33,033 bases of DNA, taken from assembly GCA_026004875.1 (NCBI GenBank), contig BPJZ01000028.1, positions 1 to 33,033 on the forward strand, read 5' to 3'. The notes below the pieces were generated by a model. The model did not search any database. It was not told where the DNA came from and saw nothing but the letters and a program-made list of their open reading frames with translations. Shown here in pieces: positions 1-7,775 of the stretch; position 1 is the stretch's first letter; each line of letters begins with the position of its first letter. The position numbers and the translations under genes were made by a program. The DNA comes from Candidatus Poribacteria bacterium (lineage in GTDB: Bacteria > Poribacteria > WGA-4E > GCA-2687025).

Positions 1-663
1 CTCATCTCCGAACAGCTCGATCCGGTACAGATGCTCCATGTACGGTGGGAAGACCTCGATCACGTCCCCGCGGGCCCGAATGTTCCCGTGATCCAGATTC
101 GTATCGTTCCGCTTGTAGCGAATCTCGATCAGCTGCCGAAGTAAAGTGCTTCGTCGGACGCTCTGACCAACGGTGAGCGCAACGGTCTGTCGGGCGTACT
201 CCTCCGGCGACCCCAGTCCGTAGATGCAGGAGACGCTGGCCACAACGATCACATCCCGGCGGGTCAACAAGGAGGCGGTGGCCATCATCCGGTACTTTTC
301 GATCTCCTCGTTTCGGAGCAGGTCCTTTTCAATGTAGGTGTCCGTCGCCGGAATGTAGGCCTCCGGCTGATAGTAGTCGTAAAAGCTCACGAAATAACGC
401 ACATGGTTGTAAGGGAAGAACTCCCGAAACTCGGAGTACAACTGCGCTGCAAGGGTTTTGTTGTGGGAGATGATCAACGCCGGACGCTGGACGCGCGCGA
501 TCACGTGAGCCATCGTGAAGGTCTTGCCGCTGCCGGTGACGCCCAGCAGCGTCTGGTCGCGCAGCCCCGCCTCCAGGCCAGCAACCAGCTCTTCAATTGC
601 TCGAGGCTGATCCCCCGCCGGCTCGTAGTCGGCGACTAACTGAAACCGCTCCGTCTGACTCAT
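1..663 (-). CDS. uvrB: UvrABC excinuclease subunit B, N-terminal part (runs off the window edge)
   Basis: UvrB is the damage-verifying helicase-like subunit of nucleotide excision repair. It is loaded by UvrA and recruits UvrC. The 221 visible codons start at the ATG at 663-661 and read [20 protein letters not shown], the standard UvrB opening. The Walker A motif GVTGSGKT follows near residues 41-48. The beta-hairpin that inserts between the DNA strands is visible as [12 protein letters not shown] near residue 90, followed by the conserved TYIEKD and the RGDVIEVFP segment near the edge. No frameshift is seen in this part. The remainder of the gene (helicase motifs and the C-terminal UvrC-binding domain) lies outside the window. 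It is divergent from the secreted protein gene at 780, so the 116 bp between them hold both start regions. No clear LexA-type operator is visible there. Identification is essentially certain. Confidence 0.97.
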   Translation of the reverse strand, partial: MSQTERFQLVADYEPAGDQPRAIEELVAGLEAGLRDQTLLGVTGSGKTFTMAHVIARVQRPALIISHNKTLAAQLYSEFREFFPYNHVRYFVSFYDYYQPEAYIPATDTYIEKDLLRNEEIEKYRMMATASLLTRRDVIVVASVSCIYGLGSPEEYARQTVALTVGQSVRRSTLLRQLIEIRYKRNDTNLDHGNIRARGDVIEVFPPYMEHLYRIELFGDE

Positions 664-671
664 TCGGGTCC

Positions 672-701
672 TTGCTCCCACGGGTTTCCTTTCATTATCA
701 T
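672..701 (+). promoter_or_regulatory. Candidate sigma-70-type promoter for the gene at 780
   Basis: A TTGCTC hexamer (672-677) and a TATCAT hexamer (696-701) are separated by 18 bp, close to the -35/-10 consensus. They lie about 80 bp upstream of the start codon at 780. The complementary strand of the same AT-rich patch reads TATGAT and could serve uvrB in the other direction, but I find no matching -35 element for it. This is pattern matching only. Confidence 0.4.
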
Positions 702-779
702 ACCACCGGCGACGCCTTCCCGGCAGGCAAAGAGGATAACGGCTCGACCTTCCAACTTCCTGAGAAGGAGGAGGAGCAC

Positions 780-1541
780 ATGGTAACCCGTGCGATCGCC
801 TTTGGATTGACAGCCTTCCTGCTCCTCGCCTTTGGGCCAAGCGGCTTTGCGCGCAACCTGTTCACCGAAGACTTTGACGACGGGCAGCTTGGTCCGGAAT
901 GGCTCTTGGACCACCCTCAGCAGGAGCAAGGGGCCGCAAAGCCGGAATGGGTCCTAGAAGACGGCGTCCTCAAGCAGACCAATCCCCAACCAGGGGACCC
1001 AACATACGCCGTCATCCAGGGCGACAATTGGCCGGAGTCCTTCGGCGTGATGGCAATGGTGCGCATCGATGAGTGGCAAGATCACGATCGCTCGCGGGCC
1101 GGTTTAGGAGTCTGGCTTGACCCGAACGACTTCTACAACGGCTACACCTGGCTGATTCACGAACGGCTGACCAACCTGAACATGGAGTTCCTCAACGACC
1201 ACCGAGCTTGGTTCCAGCAGGAGGAGACCTTTCCCGTTGAGGTCGGTCAGTGGTACTGGATGAAGGTCTTCATTGACGACCAGAACATCTACGGGAAGAT
1301 CTGGAGCGTGGACGACCCGGAGCCGGACGACTGGCTCTCGGTCAAGGAGTACGCCAACTTTGGCGCGGTTCGTCAACCAACGCCCCTGGCCGGCCTGAAC
1401 GGCGGCGCAGGAACGACCGGCGGGCACTCAACGGCCTCCTTTGACAACGTGATCGTCTTCGACGAAGCCGGACCGGAGCCGCTCTCGGTGGAAGCGAACG
1501 GAAAACTGGCCACCATCTGGGCGTTGATGAAAAAGCAGTAG
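780..1541 (+). CDS. Secreted LamG / 3-keto-disaccharide-hydrolase-like beta-sandwich protein
   Basis: The protein has 253 aa. The ATG at 780 is chosen because AGGAGGAGG lies directly upstream and because an N-terminal signal peptide follows: MVTRAIAF, then a hydrophobic stretch ending in GPSGFA, with cleavage probably after residue 24-25. The mature part begins [15 protein letters not shown] and contains [33 protein letters not shown] and [10 protein letters not shown]. This pattern is typical of concanavalin-like jelly-roll domains (LamG / DUF1080-like) that bind or hydrolyse glycans. I cannot identify catalytic residues with confidence, so enzyme activity is not claimed. The last residues, [13 protein letters not shown], follow a linker (EPLSVEAN) and look like a separate C-terminal tag. 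The gene stands alone, with uvrB divergent and the rhodanese convergent behind a strong terminator hairpin. Confidence 0.7.
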   Translation: MVTRAIAFGLTAFLLLAFGPSGFARNLFTEDFDDGQLGPEWLLDHPQQEQGAAKPEWVLEDGVLKQTNPQPGDPTYAVIQGDNWPESFGVMAMVRIDEWQDHDRSRAGLGVWLDPNDFYNGYTWLIHERLTNLNMEFLNDHRAWFQQEETFPVEVGQWYWMKVFIDDQNIYGKIWSVDDPEPDDWLSVKEYANFGAVRQPTPLAGLNGGAGTTGGHSTASFDNVIVFDEAGPEPLSVEANGKLATIWALMKKQ

Positions 1542-1558
1542 TTCGACGGACACCAAGA

Positions 1559-1600
1559 AAACAGGGCTTCTAGAGGGGACCATCCCTCGAAGCCCTGTTT
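1559..1600. terminator. Bidirectional Rho-independent terminator between convergent genes
   Basis: A 12-bp perfect stem, AAACAGGGCTTC (1559-1570) with GAAGCCCTGTTT (1589-1600), is extended inward past a 2-nt bulge by GAGGG (1573-1577) pairing with CCCTC (1584-1588), leaving a 6-nt loop. A-rich sequence before and T-rich sequence after the stem let it work on both strands. It sits between the stop at 1541 (plus) and the stop of the rhodanese at 1626 (minus). Confidence 0.85.
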
Positions 1601-1625
1601 CTGGGTCCGCAAGCAGGCAAGCCGC

Positions 1626-2519
1626 CTACTCGCTGCCGGTGACTACCGGCAGGTCGTCGTGAGCGACCCACTCGTGATAGCCGCCGTCGTAGTTCTCCAC
1701 GTTCGGGTAGCCTAGGATGTAGCGGAGGGTAAAGTACGCGTGGGCCGACATTAGCCCCTGCCCGCACATAACGACGATCCGCTTTTCCGGCGTTACCCCT
1801 AGCGCGGCGTAGGCCTGTTGGAGCTCCTCGACCGACTTCCAGGTTCCATCAGGGTTCAGATCGTCGCCCCAGAAGTGGCCCTTGAAGCCGGGGACGTGGC
1901 CGTTGCGCTTCCAGAATCCCCGTTCGCCAGTGTACAGCGGCGTTGCCCGAACGTCCAGCTTCGCCACCTCTGGGTCACGATAGACGTGGAGCATCTCTTC
2001 TAGAGTGGTGCGAAGCTCGTCCCGGACCTGCTTCGGTTCCGGGTACTCCGTCGGCTCGATCGTTGGATAGTCTTGGGTCACTGGACGACCTTCGGCCACC
2101 CATTTGCCAAAGCCTCCCTCCAAGACAGCGGCCCGGTCGTGTCCGATGTAGTCGAGTGCCCAGATGAGAAACGGCGCCTTGTAGTCTCCCGTCTCCGTAT
2201 AAACGACGACGTTCGTCTCCGGCGTAATGCCGAGGGCGCCCAGCTTCTCAGCGAGCAGCTCCGGATCCAGCAACATCACCGGCACCCCTCGATGGGGCAG
2301 CCGAAGCGTCTCCGGATTCAGGTAGACCGCTCCAGGAATGTGTCCCTCCCAGTAAGGGATCACGTCCCCTCGGACGTCCACGATCCGCAAGTCCGGCGCC
2401 TCCAGGTGGGCCTGGAGCCACTCGGTGCTGACCACCTTGTTCGCCGGGAGCTCCGTTGCACCGGACAGGATCACCCCTCCCAGCAGCCATGCCGTTATGC
2501 CCATCAGCAACCTTCGCAT
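1626..2519 (-). CDS. Exported two-domain rhodanese (thiosulfate / 3-mercaptopyruvate sulfurtransferase family)
   Basis: The protein has 297 aa. Residues 1-21 form a signal peptide (MRRLLMGITAWLLGGVILSG, then AT), so it should act in the periplasm. Two rhodanese repeats follow. The first (about 28-150) has VDVRGDVIPYWEGHIPGA but no cysteine in its active-site loop (YTETGDYKAP), so it is the inactive structural domain. The second (about 180-295) carries the catalytic Cys252 in the loop CGQGLMSA, followed by the family signature NYDGGYHEW. Family members transfer sulfane sulfur from thiosulfate or mercaptopyruvate to cyanide or thiol acceptors. The loop does not match the textbook CRKGVT or CGSGVT forms, so substrate preference is open. 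The gene stands alone, with a near-perfect -10 box upstream on the minus strand. Confidence 0.9.
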   Translation of the reverse strand: MRRLLMGITAWLLGGVILSGATELPANKVVSTEWLQAHLEAPDLRIVDVRGDVIPYWEGHIPGAVYLNPETLRLPHRGVPVMLLDPELLAEKLGALGITPETNVVVYTETGDYKAPFLIWALDYIGHDRAAVLEGGFGKWVAEGRPVTQDYPTIEPTEYPEPKQVRDELRTTLEEMLHVYRDPEVAKLDVRATPLYTGERGFWKRNGHVPGFKGHFWGDDLNPDGTWKSVEELQQAYAALGVTPEKRIVVMCGQGLMSAHAYFTLRYILGYPNVENYDGGYHEWVAHDDLPVVTGSE

Positions 2520-2566
2520 TCTGCTACCCCTTTCTTTTCTCTAAGCATTGCGAGCTCCTCACCGAC

Positions 2567-2572
2567 ATTATA
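2567..2572 (-). promoter_or_regulatory. Candidate -10 box for the rhodanese gene
   Basis: Read on the minus strand, positions 2572-2567 give a perfect TATAAT, about 48 bp upstream of the rhodanese start at 2519. No acceptable -35 hexamer lies 16-18 bp further upstream, where the sequence is C-rich. Either an activator is needed or the match is chance in an otherwise G+C-rich gap. Confidence 0.4.
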
Positions 2573-2679
2573 GGACGGCCCCGCGGGAGGGGAGGAGCGA
2601 GCCGACGTTGTCCCGCTTCAGAGTCTATGCTAGGAATCTCCATGAGTCCGTTTTTGAGAACCATTCAGGAGAAGAGGCG

Positions 2680-3525
2680 ATGAAGCTTGGATTTCTCACG
2701 CCGCTGACCGAGGAGGCCTGTCAGGTGGCCAAGCAGGGGCCGTTCGAGTGCCTGGAGATCGGCGGCGCTGCGCGATGGGTTGACGATCCGGAGGCTCGAA
2801 AGAGAGGGCTTCAGCTTCTGGAGAAGTACGATCTGTTTGCGGCCTCGTTGATGGTACTAGGCCCCTCGATTCGCACTCCTAAGGAAGAACTACCCGCCGA
2901 GCTGGCTCGGATGGAAAAGCTGATGGACATGGCCTTGGAGTTCGGCGGGGCGATCCTGACCGGTGCGGCGCCGATGGGTTACGATCCCTCTCGGAGCCTG
3001 GACGAAAACGTCGCCCGCTTCAAGGAGGTCTACAGCCCCATTGCCGACCTGGCTGAGAAGAAAGGGGTCAAGATCGCCTTTGAAAACTGGCCGGGGGGAC
3101 GGGGCCCCTTTGGCGAAGGGGGAAACCTGACGGTGACCCCAGAGGCCATCCAAAAGATGTTCGACGCTGTCCCCTCTCAGCAGATCGGCCTGGAATTCGA
3201 TCCCTCCCACTTCATCTGGCAGGGAATCGACAGCTTCGAGGCGGCGCGGGCCTTCATCGGCCGCATCCACATCATTCACGCCAAAGACACTGAGATTCGT
3301 GAGGAGCGGCGGCGCTGGTGCGGCTCTTGGGGGCGAGGCTGGTGGCGCTACCGACTCCCCGGCTTTGCCAAGTTCGATTGGCCGGGGTTCTTCGCGCTGC
3401 TCTACGAGCTGGGGTTCAACGGGAACGTGATCATTGAGCACGAAGACAGCTCCTTTTCCGGCGAGCGGCGGAACTTAGGATTTCTCCTCAGCGGAAACTA
3501 CCTCAAGCGCTGCTTGATGGACTGA
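2680..3525 (+). CDS. Sugar phosphate isomerase/epimerase-like TIM barrel (AP endonuclease family 2 fold)
   Basis: The protein has 281 aa. The ATG at 2680 is preferred over an upstream in-frame ATG at 2548 because AGGAG lies 7 bp before it and the family fold begins right at MKLGFLTPLTEE. The xylose-isomerase-like barrel carries the expected four metal ligands: Glu135 (AFENWPG), Asp174 (EFDPSH), His200 (IIHAKDT) and Glu253 (IIEHED). The family isomerises or epimerises sugars and polyols, or dehydrates inosose, using a divalent metal. The insertion WCGSWGRGWWRYRLPG (about 213-228) between the third and fourth ligand is common in uncharacterised myo-inositol- or ketose-type members. It heads a plus-strand series with the SDR and transporter genes. 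Exact substrate unknown. Confidence 0.85.
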   Translation: MKLGFLTPLTEEACQVAKQGPFECLEIGGAARWVDDPEARKRGLQLLEKYDLFAASLMVLGPSIRTPKEELPAELARMEKLMDMALEFGGAILTGAAPMGYDPSRSLDENVARFKEVYSPIADLAEKKGVKIAFENWPGGRGPFGEGGNLTVTPEAIQKMFDAVPSQQIGLEFDPSHFIWQGIDSFEAARAFIGRIHIIHAKDTEIREERRRWCGSWGRGWWRYRLPGFAKFDWPGFFALLYELGFNGNVIIEHEDSSFSGERRNLGFLLSGNYLKRCLMD

Positions 3526-3539
3526 ACCGGATCGTCTCT

Positions 3540-3567
3540 CGGCGGTCGGGCTTCAACCCGACCGCCG
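3540..3567. other. GC-rich perfect palindrome (hairpin) between two plus-strand genes
   Basis: CGGCGGTCGGG (3540-3550) and CCCGACCGCCG (3557-3567) form an 11-bp perfect stem with the 6-nt loop CTTCAA, starting 15 bp after the stop codon at 3525. No T-run follows, so it is not a classic intrinsic terminator. It could attenuate, protect the upstream mRNA 3' end, or be one copy of a dispersed REP-like element. I see no second copy in this window. Confidence 0.6.
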
Positions 3568-3603
3568 GAGCGCGCGTTCGGGTGAGCGAGCGAAGGGAGA
3601 ACG

Positions 3604-4395
3604 ATGAACCTTGGGATTCAAGGCCGGTCCGCGGTAGTGTGTGCGGCCAGCCGAGGGCTCGGCTATGCCGTTGCTCGGGGGCTGGCCCAAGAGGGCGCTC
3701 GATTGACGATCTGCTCCCGCGTTCGGGAGAACATCGAGCGAGCCGCCGAGAGGATTCGCCAAGAGACCGGCGCGGAGGTCGTCCCCGTCGTTGCAGACGT
3801 TTCCGACCCGCACCAGGCTCTCCAGGTCGTCTCCGAGGCGCGGAAGGCCTACGGCCAGGTGGACATCCTTGTGACCAACGCTGGAGGTCCTCCCCCTGGC
3901 GGACTGTTTGAAACCCCGCCGGAGCGGTACGACCAGGCCCACCGGCTGACGCTGATGAGCGTCGTGACGCTGGTCCGCGCCGTTGCTGAGGAGATGAAGG
4001 CTCGCCGCTGGGGTCGAATCGTCAACCTCACCTCGATGTCGGTCAAGGAGCCGGTGCCCTCGCTGATCCTCTCGAACACCGCGCGCGCTGCCGTCGTCGC
4101 CTTCGCCAAGACCGCCGCCACGGAGCTGGCCCCCTACAACGTAACCGTCAACAACATTGCCACCGGCTTCATCCTGACGGAGCGGATCACCGAACTGGCA
4201 ACCGCTCGGGCTCAGTCCCACGGCACCAGCCCTGAAGAAGAGGTCCAAAAGATGGCCGCCCAAATCCCCATGGGCCGAATGGGTAGGCCAGAAGAGCTGG
4301 CCAACGTGGTCGTGTTCCTCGCCTCCGAAGCGGCAAGCTACCTCACCGGCGCCACGATCCAGGTGGACGGAGGGCTGATCCGCTCCCTGCTCTGA
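3604..4395 (+). CDS. Atypical short-chain dehydrogenase/reductase (BKR-like SDR)
   Basis: The protein has 263 aa and starts at the ATG at 3604 with a GGGAG-type ribosome site. It has a Rossmann fold with cofactor loop ASRGLG (residues 15-20), ADVSD near 64-68, and NAGGPPPGG from 92. The family's catalytic YxxxK is absent. The equivalent positions read Ser157-Asn-Thr-Ala-Arg161 (motif LSNTARAAV), and the first glycine of the usual TGxxxGxG is Ala14. This fits the recognised BKR-like SDR subgroup, which deviates from the canonical tetrad, so the deviation is a subfamily trait rather than damage. Often annotated as 3-oxoacyl-ACP reductase, but a fatty-acid role is doubtful given the sugar-isomerase and transporter neighbours. 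It ends 15 bp before the TauE-like gene, suggesting co-transcription. Confidence 0.85.
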   Translation: MNLGIQGRSAVVCAASRGLGYAVARGLAQEGARLTICSRVRENIERAAERIRQETGAEVVPVVADVSDPHQALQVVSEARKAYGQVDILVTNAGGPPPGGLFETPPERYDQAHRLTLMSVVTLVRAVAEEMKARRWGRIVNLTSMSVKEPVPSLILSNTARAAVVAFAKTAATELAPYNVTVNNIATGFILTERITELATARAQSHGTSPEEEVQKMAAQIPMGRMGRPEELANVVVFLASEAASYLTGATIQVDGGLIRSLL

Positions 4396-4410
4396 ACGGG
4401 AAAGGACCCT

Positions 4411-5232
4411 GTGCTCATGTCTCCTCTCCGGCGCTGGACGGTCCTCACCGTCGCAGCCTTCTACATCGGTCTGACCAAGTCCGGATTCGCCGGCGGAACA
4501 GGAATTCTGGTCACCCCTCTGCTGGCGATGGTCTTCCCGGCCAAGGAGACGGTCGCTTTGGTGCTGCCGTTGCTGTTCCTCTCAGACATCATCAACTTCA
4601 AACTCTACTGGGGCACCTGGAACCTTCGGGTCGTCGCGCCGGTGATTCCGGGCGCGATCCTCGGCGTGGCGCTGGCGACGCGGCTGCTCGTCCGCCTCCG
4701 GGACGACGCGCTCAAGCGAACGATCGGCGGGTTGGCCCTTCTGTTTCTGCCGATTCAGGTGGCTCGAATGACCCTCTGGCGGGACCTGGATCCAGCGCTG
4801 CTGCCCCTAGCCGGCGTCGTCGCCCTGGGGCTGGCCGCCGGATTTCTAACCGGCGTCTTCTCGACGATGGCCCACCTGGGAGGAGTGATCACGACGATTT
4901 ACTTCCTCCTGATGCTCCCTCCAGAGGCTAAGCTAAGCGCCACCCTCGTCGGAACGGCAACGCTTCTTTATTTCGTCGTGAACGGCGTCAAGCTGATCAC
5001 CTACGCCCGGGCGGGAATCGTTCACGGCGGTATCCTTCGACAGATACCCCCCTTGCTGCCCCCTTTGGGCCTCGGGCTGCTTGTCGGCAAAGGGGTCAAT
5101 CGCTGGTTCGAAGGCCGGGAGACCGCCTTTGTCGCGATCATCCTGGCCATTGTCGCAGTGATGGGGTGGAAACTCCTCCGAACGCCGCGCCTCTCGGCGC
5201 CTGCGACCGATCGGCCCTCGGAATCCTCCTAA
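4411..5232 (+). CDS. TauE/SafE family membrane transporter (sulfite/organosulfonate exporter-like)
   Basis: The protein is 273 aa from the GTG at 4411, or 271 aa from the ATG at 4417. An AAAGGA at 4401-4406 is 4 bp from the GTG and 10 bp from the ATG, so the start is uncertain. About eight hydrophobic segments are arranged as two repeats, with the family signatures FYIGLTKSGFAGGTGILVTP near residue 17 and GLAAGFLTGVFSTMAHLGG near residue 145. Members export or import sulfite, sulfoacetate, sulfolactate or other small anions; the substrate cannot be read from sequence. It follows the SDR gene closely, so it may export an end product of the pathway encoded around it. The 3' end is 12 bp from the repaired stop of the convergent Gfo/Idh gene. 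Confidence 0.88.
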   Translation: MLMSPLRRWTVLTVAAFYIGLTKSGFAGGTGILVTPLLAMVFPAKETVALVLPLLFLSDIINFKLYWGTWNLRVVAPVIPGAILGVALATRLLVRLRDDALKRTIGGLALLFLPIQVARMTLWRDLDPALLPLAGVVALGLAAGFLTGVFSTMAHLGGVITTIYFLLMLPPEAKLSATLVGTATLLYFVVNGVKLITYARAGIVHGGILRQIPPLLPPLGLGLLVGKGVNRWFEGRETAFVAIILAIVAVMGWKLLRTPRLSAPATDRPSESS

Positions 5233-5244
5233 GAAACGACCGGT

Positions 5245-6346
5245 CTACTCGTCCAGCTTCGGCACGGAGACCGGCACCCTCCTCTCCCCGCTCGTGGGAG
5301 CGAAAGATACCGTCCATCACCACGTTGGTCAAAAGAACCCCCTCCGGCGGAATCGGGGAGGGGCCCCCTCGCAACACCGCCTCCCGAAAGGCGGTCATCT
5401 GAGCAACCCAAACGTCCGTGCGGGGCAGCCCCTGTACGTGAACGGTGGGAAGCTTCGCCTGACCCTCCCGCACTTCCAGCTCACCGCCCGCCTCGCGAAC
5501 TAGAGCTTCTATCTCCGGGGTAACCGCGTCCAAATAAAGGACCGGCCCGCCCAGTTGAATTCCGGCCCGTGTCCCCAGAAAGTAGGTCGGGCCGAGCGAA
5601 TCCTGATGCACTGCCCAGGAAATTTTGAAGATCAGCACCGCCCCGCCCTCTAACCGAATCCAGGCGACGCCGAACTCCTCGACGTCCATCTCGTCCCACC
5701 GGGGGTCCTGGTGGGCTAAGTAGTCGGCGGTGATCGCGGAGACCCGAACCGGCTTGGGATAGTTCAAAATATACAGCGCGTTGTGCAGATTATAGACGCC
5801 GATGTCCACGACGGCGCCTGCTCCAGCGGTGCGCTTGTAGATAAACGTCCGACCAGGGATACCTCGCCGCCGGCAACCGGTGGTCTCCCCATAATAGAAA
5901 TCGCCCAGGACCCCAGCGTCCACCAGCTTCCGCGCCAATTGAACCTCTGGCCGAAAGGTGCTGTGAATGCCGATCTGGAGGACCTTCCCCGAGCGTCGAG
6001 CCGCGCGGACCATCGCCGTTGCGTCCTCCAACGTTGCGGCCATCGGCTTTTCGCAAAAGACATGCTTCCCCGCCTCCAAAGCCGCAACGGTCGGCTCCCG
6101 GTGCGCTTGATTAAACGTGCAGACGCTCACCGCGTCCACTTCGTCCAGCGCAACCAGATCCTCCACTCGGCTGAAGACGCGCGACTTTCGAACGCCCCAC
6201 TCCTGGGCGGCCTGCTGAGCCTTCTCCGGGACGATGTCACAAACGGCGACGATCCGGAACCCTCCCGCGGCGGTGTAAGCCTTGACGTGCTGCCGCGAGA
6301 TGCCCCCTGTCCCAACGATGCCCACACGAACAACGCGCTTCCTCAC
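5245..6346 (-). CDS. Gfo/Idh/MocA family oxidoreductase (one-base frameshift near its 3' end)
   Basis: NAD(P)-dependent sugar or polyol dehydrogenase family. The start is the GTG at 6346, with AGGAGG just upstream; longer in-frame readings lack family sequence. It has a Rossmann motif GIVGTGGIS (residues 9-17), the family lysine motif EKP (99-101), and His188 in DIGVYNLH in the catalytic domain. In the uninterrupted frame the protein runs past the family end and into the 3' part of the convergent transporter gene (to 5138). Removing one G from the GGG at 5277-5279 (coding-strand sense) gives the tail GEEVPVSVPKLDE and a stop at 5245. That restores a normal 366-aa length and a clean 12-bp gap. 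I therefore annotate the repaired gene. It is divergent from the DUF993 gene. The substrate is unknown but probably the same as that of the neighbouring isomerase and aldolase-like genes. Confidence 0.85.
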
Positions 6347-6469
6347 GGGTTCCTCCTTTCTGCGCAAAGCTAGTTGGGGGATTGTACCAGAGAGAGGAAG
6401 CGGAGCAACCCCCTTGGGGGCCTCAGTGCCACCTCCCTTCCAGGAGTCCAAAAGAGCGGTGCCCCTTTC

Positions 6470-6498
6470 TTGTCCCCTCCGTTGGGGATTCGTATGAT
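6470..6498 (+). promoter_or_regulatory. Candidate sigma-70-type promoter for the DUF993 operon
   Basis: In the 205-bp divergent gap 6347-6551, TTGTCC (6470-6475) and TATGAT (6493-6498) are spaced exactly 17 bp apart, about 54 bp upstream of the start codon at 6552. The -10 matches 5 of 6 consensus bases and the -35 matches 4 of 6. The rest of the gap shows G- and C-runs (6374-6420) but no convincing operator or riboswitch. Confidence 0.55.
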
Positions 6499-6551
6499 AT
6501 CTTCGACCCTCTCGAAGCCTCCAAAAAGAGCGCAAGGGCAAAGGAGAAGCT

Positions 6552-7739
6552 ATGAGACGTGAAATCTGGTTGCCCCATCCTGACGGGTCTAAAGAGCTTT
6601 ACATCCCCCGAGCGCGACTTCATCCGTTCCCTCCGAAGGTAGCCGGAAACCCCGAACCGGTCCGAGAGGTGGACGCGGCGGTTCACGTGGTGATCAACCC
6701 CAACTACTCTGGACCCTCGACTCCCCCTTTTGAGCTGGACATCATTGACTGGAAGACCACAGCCCAGATTCGCGAGTACATCTGGAATGCGGGCCTCGGA
6801 GTTGCCGACGGGATGGACACGGCCCAGCGCGACCACCTTCCGCGGCGACACGTGGAGTATTTGCTCCGCCAGACGGCCGAACAGGCCAACGGACGCCGTT
6901 GGTACTTCGGCGCCGGAACGGACGAGATCACCACGGATAACCCCACAAACGCCGAGATTGCCCAAGCGTACATCAAGCAGATGCTACAGATTCAGCGGCT
7001 GGGGGGAAAGGTGGCGATCTTCCCTTCGCCGTATTTGGCCGGCCGCTCCGAGGAGGACTACCTTGGGGTCTTCCGCGAGATCAACACCGCCGCTGAAGGG
7101 CCCTTGCTGCTCCACTGGCTCGGAGAGGTGTTCAATCCTAAAATGAAGGACTACTTCCCCGGCAACTCCTTCTACCGGATCATGGAGATGGAGAACTTCG
7201 AGAGCACCAAGCTCTCGCTCCTGGACGCGGAGCGGGAGATCGAAATTCGCCGGCACTTGGCCAAGATCGGCAAGGTTGTCAAAACGGGCGACGACTTTCA
7301 CTACGTCGAACTGATCGAAGGGACCGACGAACCGATCGGTGAAGGGGTCTACGAGTCCGCTGGGCATCGGTATCCGATCGGGGACTATAGCCACGCGCTC
7401 CTAGGCTGCATGAGCACGATCGAGGACGTGGCGGGCTATGCGCTAGACGCCTTGGCGGTTAACGACAAGAGGCTTTATCGCCGCTGGCTCGAGCCGACCG
7501 TTCCCCTGTCCCACTGGGTCTTTCAGACGCCGACGGCGGCCTATAAGCACGGCGTGGCGATGGTGGCTCAGCTTCGCGGCAAGCAGGACAACGACCTGTT
7601 GCTTCCCAACAACCCCAACCGACGGGACCTTTGGCATAAGATCACGCTCTTTCGGCTGATGGACGCTGCGGGGCTGTTCTCCACCGAAGAACAGGCCTAC
7701 GAGGCGTACCGTCGCCACCTGGTTCCGTACTTGAACTAA
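6552..7739 (+). CDS. DUF993 family protein (dihydrodipicolinate-synthase-like aldolase fold)
   Basis: The protein has 395 aa and starts at the ATG at 6552 after AAGGAG. I recognise it as DUF993 from its overall pattern: VVINPNYSGP, GMDTAQRDHLPRRHVEYL, AGTDEITTDN, LLLHWLGEVFNPKMKDYF, then the C-terminal HWVFQTPTAAYKHGVA and DLLLPNNPNRRDLW. The family is functionally uncharacterised but related to the DHDPS / N-acetylneuraminate lyase class I aldolases. Lys220 in ENFESTKLSLLD sits where the Schiff-base lysine is expected; this is inference from fold position. DUF993 genes commonly sit beside Gfo/Idh oxidoreductases and TIM-barrel isomerases, exactly as here (divergent Gfo/Idh, isomerase 36 bp downstream). 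A retro-aldol or dehydration step in catabolism of an unusual sugar is the most likely role. Confidence 0.85.
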   Translation: MRREIWLPHPDGSKELYIPRARLHPFPPKVAGNPEPVREVDAAVHVVINPNYSGPSTPPFELDIIDWKTTAQIREYIWNAGLGVADGMDTAQRDHLPRRHVEYLLRQTAEQANGRRWYFGAGTDEITTDNPTNAEIAQAYIKQMLQIQRLGGKVAIFPSPYLAGRSEEDYLGVFREINTAAEGPLLLHWLGEVFNPKMKDYFPGNSFYRIMEMENFESTKLSLLDAEREIEIRRHLAKIGKVVKTGDDFHYVELIEGTDEPIGEGVYESAGHRYPIGDYSHALLGCMSTIEDVAGYALDALAVNDKRLYRRWLEPTVPLSHWVFQTPTAAYKHGVAMVAQLRGKQDNDLLLPNNPNRRDLWHKITLFRLMDAAGLFSTEEQAYEAYRRHLVPYLN

Positions 7740-7775
7740 CCCCAAACCACGGGATTTTAGGACAGGAGAAGGACG

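Noticed and set aside
2073..2573. 166-aa plus-strand frame opposite the rhodanese gene
   Set aside because: Antisense to a clear two-domain rhodanese with catalytic Cys252; no domain or ribosome site.
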